Counted from the first letter of the stretch, positions 8,697-16,314 are shown. The stretch is 64,000 nucleotides of DNA from Cyclobacterium lianum (GCF_900143075.1 NZ_FRCY01000006.1:51959-115958), one strand, 5' to 3'. Made by a program: numbers and translations. The notes: a model not told the origin generated them from the sequence alone.

Positions 8697-9129
8697 TGAA
8701 ATCCTGCGGACCTGAGCGTCAATAATTGACCGTACGATATACCGATGCCCGGTACGTTACGGGGATTGCAAATCCCCTTTTATCTGTCCACGGGATTACA
8801 AATCCCGGGGAGCTGTTCGGGAATTGCAAACCCCAAACCAGATATGGCAGGATTTGCAATCCTGCGGACGCGATCTTCAATATTTGAAAGCCCGGTAAGC
8901 CGATACAGGGAGCGTTACGGAGATTGCAAATCCCCTTTTATCTGACCTCGGGATTACAAATCCCGGGGAGGCTGTTCGGGATTTGCAATCCCGAACCAGA
9001 TATGGCAGGATTTGCAATCCTGCGGACGCGATCTTCAATATTTGAAAGCCCGGTAAGCCGATACAGGGAGCGTTACGGGGATTGCAAATCCCCTTTTATC
9101 TGACCTCGGGATTACAAATCCCGAGGAGT
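8697..9129 (+). repeat. 158-bp compound hairpin repeat, block D (about 2.7 units)
   Basis: A 5'-truncated unit begins about 10 bp after the hexosaminidase stop (near 8697) and is followed by units starting at 8815 and 8974 (159 bp apart); the block ends at 9129. The truncated unit has the TCAATAATTGACCGTACGA middle like the last units of blocks A and C. The other two have the TCAATATTTGAAAGC variant also seen in block B (unit starting 5470). One hairpin has decayed (GGAATTGCAAACCCC at 8819-8833). Confidence 0.92.
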
Positions 9130-9188
9130 GGACAGGCCTGCCTCAGGGAGACTCAAAATCGTGTGAATAACCGACTTCTTTCAAAAAT

Positions 9189-9249
9189 TTGTTCAGAATA
9201 TTTAAAATATAGTTTTGCGTTTAGAATTTTTTTTCTATGTTTGTAGAAA
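9189..9249 (+). promoter_or_regulatory. Promoter and BlaI-type operator of the blaI-M56 operon
   Basis: Two staggered -33/-7 element pairs are visible: TTG at 9189-9191 with TAGTTTTG at 9210-9217, and TTG at 9215-9217 with TATGTTTG at 9236-9243; both spacers are 18 bp. The second -7 lies inside a perfect 18-bp inverted repeat, TTTCTA-6-TAGAAA at 9232-9249. That is where a BlaI/MecI repressor would block initiation. The first codon of blaI is about 20 bp downstream. Confidence 0.7.
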
Positions 9250-9267
9250 CAGGTGACAAATAGTAGA

Positions 9268-9639
9268 ATGAAATTATCCAAAGCCGAAGAAAAACTGATG
9301 GTGCTGATCTGGTCAAACCACCCTTTGTTTATGAAAGACCTACTGGAAATACATCCCGAGCCCAAACCTGCCCCAAGTACGGTAGCCACTTTATTGAAGC
9401 GCATGCAGGAGAAAGGATATGTAGGATACAAGCTCTATGGAAATTCCAGGCAATATCATGCGCTGGTGGAGAAACAAGACTATTTCTCCGGACAAGTCAA
9501 AAAAATAATCGAAAATTTCTTTTCGGACAATCCCCTGCAATTTGCGTCTTTTTTCACCAGGAAAGCCGAGCTGACAACTGCAGAATTGGAAGAATTAAAA
9601 AAACTGGTAGAATCAGAAATTGAAAGGAGGAATAAATGA
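9268..9639 (+). CDS. BlaI/MecI/CopY-family transcriptional repressor
   Basis: Winged-helix DNA-binding repressor, 123 residues. Recognisable family features are LSKAEEKLMVLIW, the recognition helix region PSTVATLLKRMQEKGYV and the C-terminal dimerisation part with SFFTRKAELTTAELEELKKL. The start at 9268 (MKLSKAEEK) fits the family better than the upstream in-frame ATG at 9253. Its TGA overlaps the ATG of the M56 protease (ATGA), the usual partnership in which the membrane protease relieves repression by cleaving BlaI. It probably represses its own operon through the palindrome at 9232-9249. Confidence 0.93.
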   Translation: MKLSKAEEKLMVLIWSNHPLFMKDLLEIHPEPKPAPSTVATLLKRMQEKGYVGYKLYGNSRQYHALVEKQDYFSGQVKKIIENFFSDNPLQFASFFTRKAELTTAELEELKKLVESEIERRNK

Positions 9640-11138
9640 TATTGCTGGTAAAATTTATCGCCTGCTCGGCGATTCTGTCGTTGCTGTTTCAGCTTTTCCT
9701 GAGCGAAGAAAAAACATTTGTCCTAAACCGATGGGTCTTGTTGCTGCTAATTCCATCAGCGATGGCAATCCCTTTTCTCAGTTTCAATATGGGCTACCAA
9801 AACCTTTTACCAGCCAATTACCTGGCGCCGGACTTTGCGCAGCCTGCTGTTAGCTCCGCTTCAAGATCCTCACCTGAAGGTTTATCAGTCATAGATTGGC
9901 TTTTAATTGGTTATCTGGCAGTTTGTTTACTTCTGATTGTAAAAAAGGTGATGGCCTTCTACCGGCTCAAGCGTATGACAAACGCATCTGACGCGATACT
10001 TATTGAGGATGCATTATTGATCCTATCGGAAAAAGCCTGCTCCCCTTTCAGTTTCGGTAAATACATTTTCATGCATCCGCATACGTATCTGGAGGGTGGC
10101 GAAAAAACGGAAATGATAATACAACATGAACTTGTGCACGTGAGGCAGAAACACCACCTGGACCTTATCTGGATGGAATTGCTGTCTACCATTTTCTGGA
10201 TCAACCCTGTAGTCTACTGGGTGAAGCACTTCATCGTTCTGAACCACGAATACCAGGCAGACCAAAAGGTACAACAATCAACCCATCCGGTAAAGTATAA
10301 AAGGTTGCTGCTTGAGCTCTCCGGTACAAGCAATCCTCATTTTGGCACCAGCTCCATATCTTCTTCCACACTAAAACACCGTTATACGATGATGAACAAA
10401 ACCCTAAATCGAAAAAAGATGCAGATCAAAACTATCGGCTTTGCCCTGTGCTCGCTTATGATGACTGCGGCATTCTCTATTGAGATCAATGCACAACAGG
10501 ATACCGGCGCGTCCGCTGCTGCTACCAACAATCACAAATGGGATCAAAGTTTTCCTCTGGAAGAACAACCTAACTTTGAAGGGGGGATGGATGCATTTCA
10601 CCGATATGTGGCCGAAACCCTACAATATCCCCTGGAGGCCAGGCAGCAGAAGGTAGAAGGAATGGTGGAAATCCAGTTTGTAGTAGAAAAGGACGGATCA
10701 TTGTCCAATGTGTCCGCGATCAATGGCATCGGCGCCGGCTGCGACGAGGAAGCGGAAAGGGTAATCAGGCAAGCTCCCCGCTTCAATCCGGGCAAACAAC
10801 GTGGCAATCCTGTAAGGGTTCGGATGGTATTACCGATTGTATTTGCCCTCAACTCACAGGACCAGGGCAGTGTTCCGTCAGGAGCTGTTCAGGTCCGGGA
10901 AGTGGAGCAAAGAAATGGTTCATTACGGGTGGATGCCAGCTATTCCGACGGCATGTGGACTGGCCTGGTTCAGGATCCGCAGGGTAATGAGCTACCGGGT
11001 GCATCACTGGTGGTGGCCGGTACTCACAGAGGATCCGTGACCGACATTCATGGCAAATTTTCTATAAAGGCCAGTCCCTCCGAAAATGTTATGGTCAGTT
11101 TCGTCGGGTATGACAGTGTGAAGTTGGAAGTGCAGTAA
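9636..11138 (+). CDS. BlaR1/MecR1-like M56 sensor protease with TonB-like and carboxypeptidase-regulatory domains
   Basis: Integral membrane zinc protease, 500 residues. Hydrophobic helices lie near residues 1-22, 27-48, 84-110 and about 265-285. The zinc motif HELVH is at residues 164-168 in the cytoplasmic loop, with a second conserved region NHEYQAD further on. After the last helix come a TonB C-terminal domain (about 325-405, with QYPLEARQQKVEGMVEIQF and APRFNPGKQ) and a CarboxypepD_reg-like Ig domain (about 440-500, ending VSFVGYDSVKLEV). In the phylum this arrangement may link stress sensing to TonB-dependent transporters. The inducing signal is not evident. Confidence 0.9.
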   Translation: MILLVKFIACSAILSLLFQLFLSEEKTFVLNRWVLLLLIPSAMAIPFLSFNMGYQNLLPANYLAPDFAQPAVSSASRSSPEGLSVIDWLLIGYLAVCLLLIVKKVMAFYRLKRMTNASDAILIEDALLILSEKACSPFSFGKYIFMHPHTYLEGGEKTEMIIQHELVHVRQKHHLDLIWMELLSTIFWINPVVYWVKHFIVLNHEYQADQKVQQSTHPVKYKRLLLELSGTSNPHFGTSSISSSTLKHRYTMMNKTLNRKKMQIKTIGFALCSLMMTAAFSIEINAQQDTGASAAATNNHKWDQSFPLEEQPNFEGGMDAFHRYVAETLQYPLEARQQKVEGMVEIQFVVEKDGSLSNVSAINGIGAGCDEEAERVIRQAPRFNPGKQRGNPVRVRMVLPIVFALNSQDQGSVPSGAVQVREVEQRNGSLRVDASYSDGMWTGLVQDPQGNELPGASLVVAGTHRGSVTDIHGKFSIKASPSENVMVSFVGYDSVKLEVQ

Positions 11139-11143
11139 TTTCG

Positions 11144-11200
11144 GCTGAAGCCCCCGATTGGAGTATTCGATTTTCAGGAATGGGCTAAAGCCCCATTCCA
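11144..11200. repeat. Intergenic palindrome between convergent genes
   Basis: The 123-bp gap between the M56 gene and the convergent ChbG fusion gene contains a hairpin at 11177-11199 with arms GGAATGGGCT and AGCCCCATTCC, separated by AA. A half-related GGCTGAAGCCCCC sequence precedes it at 11142-11155. It has no clear T-run, so it may be a dispersed palindromic repeat that also slows transcription from both sides. Confidence 0.45.
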
Positions 11201-11261
11201 ATTGAAAGTAATTAGCAAAGCATACTGCCATTTTTGACGGGCGGGTAGGGCCTGCTGCAAA

Positions 11262-13115
11262 CTATTCCTCCAGAGCCGGCAGCAAATGTTCCCAAATTAA
11301 ATTGAGTTCTGCCTGCATATTGGAAATATTGGCAGTGGTTACGATTACCGCATTTTTCTCGGGAAGTATCAGAATAAATTGCCCGTCGCGGCCGTCTGCC
11401 CGGTAGGAGTTGTGCCGGCTGCGCCACAACTGATAACCATAGCCCTGCAACCAGTCAGAGTCCTTTGCTTTCACCTTCAGGTTTTCCCTTTTCACGCCTG
11501 CCGGAAGAGAGCGGACTTGTTTTGATGTCGCCTCCTCAAACCAGGATTCTGCCAGGAGCTGTTTGCCCTTCCATTCGCCTTTTTGCAGGTAAAGAAGTCC
11601 CAATTTGGCCATGTCTTCTGTCTTCACCTTTAGTCCCCAGCCTCCGATGGCGATGCCCTGAGGACTTTCGTCCCAGGTAGCTCCGGTGATTCCCAGTGGT
11701 TTGAAGAGCCTGGACTGCAGGTAGTCCACAAGCCGCTCTCCGCTCGCTTTGGTAAGAATCGCCGATAGCATGTAGGTGGCCAGACTATTGTAAACAAACT
11801 GCTTGCCCGGCTTGTGGGGAATCGGAAAGGCTAAAAATGCCTCTGCCCAATCCGAATCGGCACGTTCCCGCAGAATACCTGTAGGATCCACATCGTGACC
11901 TACGCTCATGGTAAGCAAATGCCTGATTTCCAATGCCTGAAGGTTTGGGCTGATTTCTCTGGGTAATTTATCAGGAAAAAAGGAAATGACTTTATCGGAA
12001 ATACTTAGTAGTCCCTCCTGAACGGCAAAACCGATGGCGGTAGCCGTAAAAGTCTTGCTAACTGAAAACATGACATGGGACTTATTGGCTGCGTTGTCTC
12101 CCAGCCAGTGTTCGAATACCACTTTACCATTTCTAAGGATCATCAGGCTGTGAAGGTCCTGCTCATGTGATTTAACCGCTTCAAGGTATTCCTCTATGGC
12201 AGCAGGATCGACATTTTCGTTTTCAGGGTCGCTTCTTGGCAAAGCATTGACGATGGTATTGAAATCGACCAGTTCAATACCATTCCGGGCGATCGCTTCT
12301 TTTACCTTTTCGCTGATCCAGGTGTCGGTAACACCCTGTCTGTCCCCGGCCACCTGCTCATAACCGATATGGCCTACTCCCTGCATTTCCAGATTATCAT
12401 AGGCAGGATGATCGACAAATTGGTAGGCCTTTCCGTCCTCCAGATTTTCAAGCATCCGGATAAAGGAGGCTTCCTTTTGTGCGGAAGATTCCTTTGGACC
12501 TTCATAGCTGGCTCTGTCTATACCTGATGCTTGCATCAAATTCCCATCGATCAGCATAAGGCCGTACTCATCTGCTAATCCTGCGACCATCTTAGCTACC
12601 TCCGGATGAAAACCGGTCGAGCCCATATGTCCGGAGAGGTGATTGATTTGAGGAACATGCTTCAGGGCCACTTCTATCTGAGCACGGAATTCCTGCTCCA
12701 CCTCTTCTAGCTTCCAGGCATTATCCATAACAGCCAGTCCGGGATAATTCGGGTTAGGTCGTATCATAGGAAGTAAATACCCGTCATCATCCGTCAGACT
12801 GGGACAATTACTCAGCGGTCTCCATTTGACACCATCCCATTCACTGGTAATGGCCAGGTGAAGTCCCACCTCTACTCCGGTATTCTCCCTTAATAGTTGG
12901 GCAGCTTCGGGAAACCAGGGAGCTACAGCCATCACTTCTATGGAGGTTTCAATGCCATTGACAAAAGTTTCAATGCTGGCAAGATTGGCCGAGCGGGACG
13001 AACCCATATCGTCCCCCCTGACAATCAGTCTGGGCCCTTGTCCTTCCTGGCCGTAGGAAACAAAGGTTAGGAATGTTAAAAACAGAATAGGTATCGACTT
13101 GTAGGAAAGGCGCAT
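11262..13115 (-). CDS. Secreted fusion: ChbG/YdjC-like deacetylase + serine beta-lactamase-like hydrolase
   Basis: 617 residues with a signal peptide ending near YGQ (residue 23). Residues about 28-295 resemble the ChbG/YdjC carbohydrate deacetylase fold: GDDMGSS (D35, D36), GLHLAIT (H86) and HLSGH (H159, H163); the third histidine usual in HxxxHxH is replaced by Gly. Residues about 318-610 resemble class C beta-lactamase/esterase proteins, with the SxxK nucleophile motif SVSK (S351, K354) and YNS at 443-445 where YxN is usual. The pairing could remove an acyl group and then hydrolyse another ester or amide on a glycan. The substrate is unknown. Confidence 0.82.
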   Translation of the reverse strand: MRLSYKSIPILFLTFLTFVSYGQEGQGPRLIVRGDDMGSSRSANLASIETFVNGIETSIEVMAVAPWFPEAAQLLRENTGVEVGLHLAITSEWDGVKWRPLSNCPSLTDDDGYLLPMIRPNPNYPGLAVMDNAWKLEEVEQEFRAQIEVALKHVPQINHLSGHMGSTGFHPEVAKMVAGLADEYGLMLIDGNLMQASGIDRASYEGPKESSAQKEASFIRMLENLEDGKAYQFVDHPAYDNLEMQGVGHIGYEQVAGDRQGVTDTWISEKVKEAIARNGIELVDFNTIVNALPRSDPENENVDPAAIEEYLEAVKSHEQDLHSLMILRNGKVVFEHWLGDNAANKSHVMFSVSKTFTATAIGFAVQEGLLSISDKVISFFPDKLPREISPNLQALEIRHLLTMSVGHDVDPTGILRERADSDWAEAFLAFPIPHKPGKQFVYNSLATYMLSAILTKASGERLVDYLQSRLFKPLGITGATWDESPQGIAIGGWGLKVKTEDMAKLGLLYLQKGEWKGKQLLAESWFEEATSKQVRSLPAGVKRENLKVKAKDSDWLQGYGYQLWRSRHNSYRADGRDGQFILILPEKNAVIVTTANISNMQAELNLIWEHLLPALEE

Positions 13116-13306
13116 GAGTCAGGTTTTTTGGAAAGTGGAAAAATAACAATTTTTTGTTATCATTCTTATGAATTGTTAAGGAACTTAAGCGCATCTACCT
13201 ACATTACGTATCCAATTTTAATAAAAAAGGTACTTTAATAAGAATAGTGAATGCTTTTTAATGACTTATCCTTCTTTGTGCAATCCTGGTAATAGAAAGG
13301 TCCGCC

Positions 13307-13726
13307 TTAAGATAATTTAGCCAAAAGGTTGATTGGGCTATATATTGGTAAATAGGGAGAAGATAACCGGAGAAACTCCTTGTCTAATGTTACTATTGCA
13401 TCCATTTCATTTTCCAGGGCAATAAAATAATGAATGGCATCTTCAATGTCTTGTTGATCCGATTTCAAGGCATTCAAAACTGTTTTTCTGCTCCCTTGTA
13501 AAAGTTGAAATTTCAAGATAACCATCTCTAATATACCCTTAGTGACTACAAGCCCTTTTGCTCTGGTCAGATAATAGGAACAAATCTGAAGAATGGAAAG
13601 CGTTACAAACCCTTCAATTTTTTTATCATCAACCAAGTCAAACAACTTTTCTATCTTTTCTGGCTGGGAATTGCGCTCCAGAAAAAAATCCAAAAGAACA
13701 TTTGCATCAAACAGGATTCTGTTCAT
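13307..13726 (-). CDS. PIN-domain toxin (VapC-like)
   Basis: Predicted Mg2+-dependent RNase toxin, 139 residues. The acidic active-site residues of the PIN fold are in place: D7 (LFDANVLLDFF), D93/D96 (DIEDAIHY) and D115 (IVTLDKEF). The ATG at 13726 begins directly with the PIN strand; the longer frame from 13789 would add 21 residues overlapping the antitoxin. It overlaps the end of the antitoxin gene by 20 bp, as in translation-coupled toxin-antitoxin pairs. Confidence 0.87.
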   Translation of the reverse strand: MNRILFDANVLLDFFLERNSQPEKIEKLFDLVDDKKIEGFVTLSILQICSYYLTRAKGLVVTKGILEMVILKFQLLQGSRKTVLNALKSDQQDIEDAIHYFIALENEMDAIVTLDKEFLRLSSPYLPIYSPINLLAKLS

Positions 13727-13985
13727 CGTATTCTTTTGATTTTGCTTTGAAATATTCCCTTTTAAAATCAAAATCAGTTGGAAAATCAACCTTGGATTTT
13801 GGCAGAGTTTTCACAAATTCCACAAGAGACATTTCTTTGGGCAACTTGGATGGTTGTTTTAATAATTGCTCAAAATGCTCCTCAACCAGATTGGAGATAC
13901 TGGTCCCCTTAAGATCTGCGAATTTTTTCATTTTCTGAATCAAGTCTTCCTTAACCGTAATATTTAGTCGCTTTTTCATGGGCAT
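13707..13985 (-). CDS. Antitoxin of the PIN system (DUF6364-like, ribbon-helix-helix)
   Basis: 92 residues. The N-terminus KKRLNITVKEDLIQKMKKFA followed by GTSISNLVEEHFEQLL has the beta-strand/helix/helix pattern of ribbon-helix-helix antitoxins (DUF6364 type), and the acidic-basic C-terminal tail would cover the toxin active site. ATG codons at 13985 and 13979 are both possible. A perfect palindrome 12 bp upstream is a likely autoregulatory operator. Confidence 0.82.
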   Translation of the reverse strand: MPMKKRLNITVKEDLIQKMKKFADLKGTSISNLVEEHFEQLLKQPSKLPKEMSLVEFVKTLPKSKVDFPTDFDFKREYFKAKSKEYDEQNPV

Positions 13986-13997
13986 TTATTCCTACAA

Positions 13998-14009
13998 TTA
14001 TGCGCATAA
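13998..14009. promoter_or_regulatory. Palindromic operator upstream of the toxin-antitoxin pair
   Basis: TTATGCGCATAA is a perfect 12-bp palindrome lying 13-24 bp upstream of the antitoxin ATG. A further half-site, ACGCAT, is present at 14021-14026. Ribbon-helix-helix antitoxins usually bind such sites to repress their own operon; binding here is inferred. Confidence 0.5.
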
Positions 14010-14159
14010 ATTTAGTGAATACGCATGATAAAGTCAACAACTCCTATTTTGCATGCCCAATCCTTATATCGCATTTCGGCGATTCTGACCAGAAAAAGAA
14101 TTTCTCCACTTTTAGATGTAGGAAGGTTTTTGATAATAGCTGGAGTTTTGGTTTTACTA

Positions 14160-14522
14160 TCAGGAACTTATCCAGCTAATTCGAAATGCAAAATCACCAA
14201 AAACATCGATCAAGCTTTTAATATGTGGCCCGGTAGGCAATGTTGCCAAATAGGGGTCATGAATATTGAGGGGATAAATCTCGGATCCATTCACCATAAT
14301 ATTGGCACCCTGGAGTGGTTCAAAATCGCCGGCCAATCGATTGTCTTCCTTTAGGTAAACGATATGGCTGGAAAAATCATAATAATCAATATCGGATAGA
14401 TCAAGTACTACATTTCCCTGGTTTACCATGATCAAATCACCTGGGGTCACCTCGCCACTATCAATGGTACACGAAGACAAAAGGGCTGAAAATAAAATGA
14501 CTGTCCGGTACCTGATTTTCAT
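14160..14522 (-). CDS. Small putative lipoprotein, possibly C-terminally truncated
   Basis: 120 residues with a lipoprotein signal (MKIRYRTVILFSALLSSC). The remainder (GDLIMVNQGNVVLDLSDIDY and further) contains beta-rich sequence without a family I recognise. The abrupt end FAFRISWISS and a run of stop codons just after it suggest a lost C-terminus. It is not in a clear operon: the next gene upstream on this strand is about 400 bp away. Confidence 0.55.
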   Translation of the reverse strand: MKIRYRTVILFSALLSSCTIDSGEVTPGDLIMVNQGNVVLDLSDIDYYDFSSHIVYLKEDNRLAGDFEPLQGANIMVNGSEIYPLNIHDPYLATLPTGPHIKSLIDVFGDFAFRISWISS

Positions 14523-14928
14523 TGTTATGGAATCTTAGGTTAAAATAACGTTTTCTTCTCACATTATGACAAAAAATTCCAAAAAAACCGAATTAAACGT
14601 GTCATTGACCTCTGAGGTTTCTCAAACGTCGGAGGTCTTCGACGTCGATGCATGCAATTGTTCCCAGATGATACAACTGTAAAAATAACTATTGAAAGTT
14701 TATTCTTAAATATTTAAGAGCCCATCTGTAAAAACCTTCGGGGTCCCAAAGACCTAAAAGGTTGGTTTCGTTGACATTTGGAAGTTTCCCTAACTTCGTC
14801 TTATATGAACATGTGTATGTGAGTTCGTATGTAAGGAAAAGGTGAAAAATAAGTAAGCAAAAAAGTTTTCACAACATATTTGATTTAGTAAAATGTAAAA
14901 ACCCTCGAGGTTTTGAAAACCTCAAGAG
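14523..14928. other. Gene-free interval with decayed palindromes
   Basis: 406 bp without a credible gene. It contains at least three related, partly decayed hairpin sequences of the AACCT(C/T)-GAGG-type: near 14609-14645 (CTCTGAGG and GTCGGAGG), near 14733-14765 (ACCTTCGG, AAAGGTT) and at 14904-14928, the last serving as a terminator. These look like a dispersed intergenic repeat different from the 158-bp units. Confidence 0.4.
14896..14928 (-). terminator. Rho-independent terminator of the YdeI-like gene
   Basis: Read on the minus strand, arms CTCTTGAGGTTTT and AAAACCTCGAG (two-base bulge) are followed by a TTTTTA tract. It begins directly at the stop codon of the gene that ends at 14929. 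Confidence 0.72.
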
Positions 14929-15507
14929 TTACTGTCTAATTTTGATGTTTCTCGAGCACAGGTCTATGATTTCATAGAGCCGATTTGTTCTTGTCTCTGG
15001 TCTTTTAGCTTGTTGCAGCCAGTACAAGTAACTTTTCCTGTAGGATGGAGCAAAATTCTGATAATTGGCAAATGCTTCAGGATGCTTTTTGAAAGCTGCC
15101 TTCAGATCCTCGGGAATAATCCCTTTTTCTACATCGTCGAAACTATTCCAGCTGCCATTTTCTTTTGCAATTGCTATAGCTTTCATTCCACTTTCATGCA
15201 TCAATCCCTCTGCAATGAGATTTTTAATGTAGGCTTTGTTGATGGTACTCCAACCGCTTTTGGGTTTACGCTGCGTAAAATATTGCTTGCGTTTGCCATT
15301 CCCGAGGCTGTAGGTGGTAGAATCGATCCATCCAAAGCACAATGCTACCATTACCGCTTCCTCCCACCGCATAGAGGGCATTTCGTGGTCAACTGTATAA
15401 AAAATCAGATAAACGCCGGCTACTTGGTCGTGATTCTTCTCCAGCCATTCCCTCCATTCTTTGGAATTCTGCAAGTATATTTCCCTAATTTCAAGCTTTT
15501 TCATCAA
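14929..15507 (-). CDS. YdeI/OmpD-associated family protein
   Basis: 192-residue cytoplasmic protein with the family hallmarks: W-rich N-terminus (EWREWLEKNHDQ), GVYLIFYTVDHEMPSMRWEEAV, CFGWIDSTTYSLGNGKRKQYFTQRKP and the C-terminal OmdA-type segment with FANYQNFAPSYRKSYLYWLQQAKRPETRTNR (shown here in part). Members are annotated as bacteriocin-protection or OmpD-associated proteins, but the biochemical role is not established. ATG codons at 15507 and 15504 are equivalent. Confidence 0.87.
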   Translation of the reverse strand: MMKKLEIREIYLQNSKEWREWLEKNHDQVAGVYLIFYTVDHEMPSMRWEEAVMVALCFGWIDSTTYSLGNGKRKQYFTQRKPKSGWSTINKAYIKNLIAEGLMHESGMKAIAIAKENGSWNSFDDVEKGIIPEDLKAAFKKHPEAFANYQNFAPSYRKSYLYWLQQAKRPETRTNRLYEIIDLCSRNIKIRQ

Positions 15508-15629
15508 ATAACCCTAAATCTTGTAATTACAAAAAACGTAAATCCAGATTAAATCAAATATTTAGCTCAACCTCTTCTTATAATATAAATTGAAAATAGG
15601 AATAATTTTGATTAAATTTAAAACGCACT

Positions 15630-16091
15630 ATGGAAAAAAAGCAATATACAATCGAAATCAACGCTCCGGTGGAAAAGGTATTTGATACCATGCTGGGACT
15701 AAGCGATAAAAGCACCTATGAACAATGGACCGCCCTTTTCAATCCTACCTCGACTTTTGAAGGCAGCTGGGAAAAAGATCAGAAAATCCACTTTATAGGG
15801 ACAGACGATAAAGGAAACCGGGGTGGTATGGTGGCCCGAATAGCCGAAAATATTCCGAACCAGTTTATTTCCATCCAGCATTACGGAATTTTGGACGGGG
15901 ACAAGGAAATCACATCGGGCCCACAGGTGGAACAGTGGGCAGGAGGGCACGAAAATTACAGGTTTGAAGAAACCGGAGAAATAACCAGGGTGATTGTAGA
16001 AGTAGACGTCACGGATGACCATCTGGACTACTTTGACAGTACCTATCCCAAGGCTTTGGAAAAATTGAAGCAGATCGTAGAAGTTGATTAA
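15630..16091 (+). CDS. SRPBCC (START/AHSA1-like) domain protein
   Basis: Soluble 153-residue protein of the Bet v1-like SRPBCC superfamily, which binds hydrophobic ligands in an internal cavity. The N-terminus YTIEINAPVEKVFDTML and the C-terminal helix YPKALEKLKQIVEVD are typical, and the body contains QWTALFNPTSTFEGSW and ARIAENIPNQFISIQHYG. The ligand is not predictable. It is monocistronic, convergent with a DUF433 relic. Confidence 0.85.
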   Translation: MEKKQYTIEINAPVEKVFDTMLGLSDKSTYEQWTALFNPTSTFEGSWEKDQKIHFIGTDDKGNRGGMVARIAENIPNQFISIQHYGILDGDKEITSGPQVEQWAGGHENYRFEETGEITRVIVEVDVTDDHLDYFDSTYPKALEKLKQIVEVD

Positions 16092-16137
16092 ATGCGGCGA
16101 AAACAGGGTGATTAATTTTGCCTCGTGCATGTTTGAT

Positions 16138-16314
16138 CTAGGCCTCAATGTCTTCATTTACCAAATCAGGCAACCCCGTTAAAATTTGCTCCTGATTAAG
16201 ACCTGCGGCAAGCAGATCCAATATATCAATTACTCTTATTCTCATATTCCTGATACATGGCCGCTCCCCACACCAATTGGGCTTGATGGTAATGCCTTGT
16301 TTCCAATCTTCCAT
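16138..16314 (-). pseudogene. DUF433 antitoxin-like gene, C-terminally truncated by a stop codon
   Basis: A 58-codon frame runs from the ATG at 16314 to TAG at 16140-16138. It gives MEDWKQGITI, CGERPCI, RIRVIDILDLLAAGLNQEQI and LPDLVNEDIEA, which fits the DUF433 pattern (GKPCIKGTRI...ILDLLA.G.....L...P.LT.EDI.A). The frame continues after the TAG as IKHARGKINHPVFAA, matching the usual C-terminal helix and HPV ending of that family. So the stop is probably an acquired nonsense mutation. DUF433 proteins are usually paired with a DUF5615 PIN-like toxin, and none follows here. Confidence 0.6.

Noticed and set aside
8745-8945. Small frame within block D
   Set aside because: Repeat-derived; no independent coding signal.
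3720-9129. A CRISPR array
   Set aside because: Units are 158 bp and nearly identical throughout, with no constant repeat and variable spacers and no cas genes.
13307-13789. Longer PIN toxin starting at 13789
   Set aside because: The additional 21 residues overlap the antitoxin and do not belong to the PIN fold; the ATG at 13726 begins the domain directly.
14022-14163. Open minus-strand frame of about 50 codons (LFLVRIAEMRYKDWACKIG)
   Set aside because: It lacks a start and any recognised family. It could be the shifted tail of the lipoprotein at 14160 or a dispersed intergenic sequence; the evidence was too weak to annotate.
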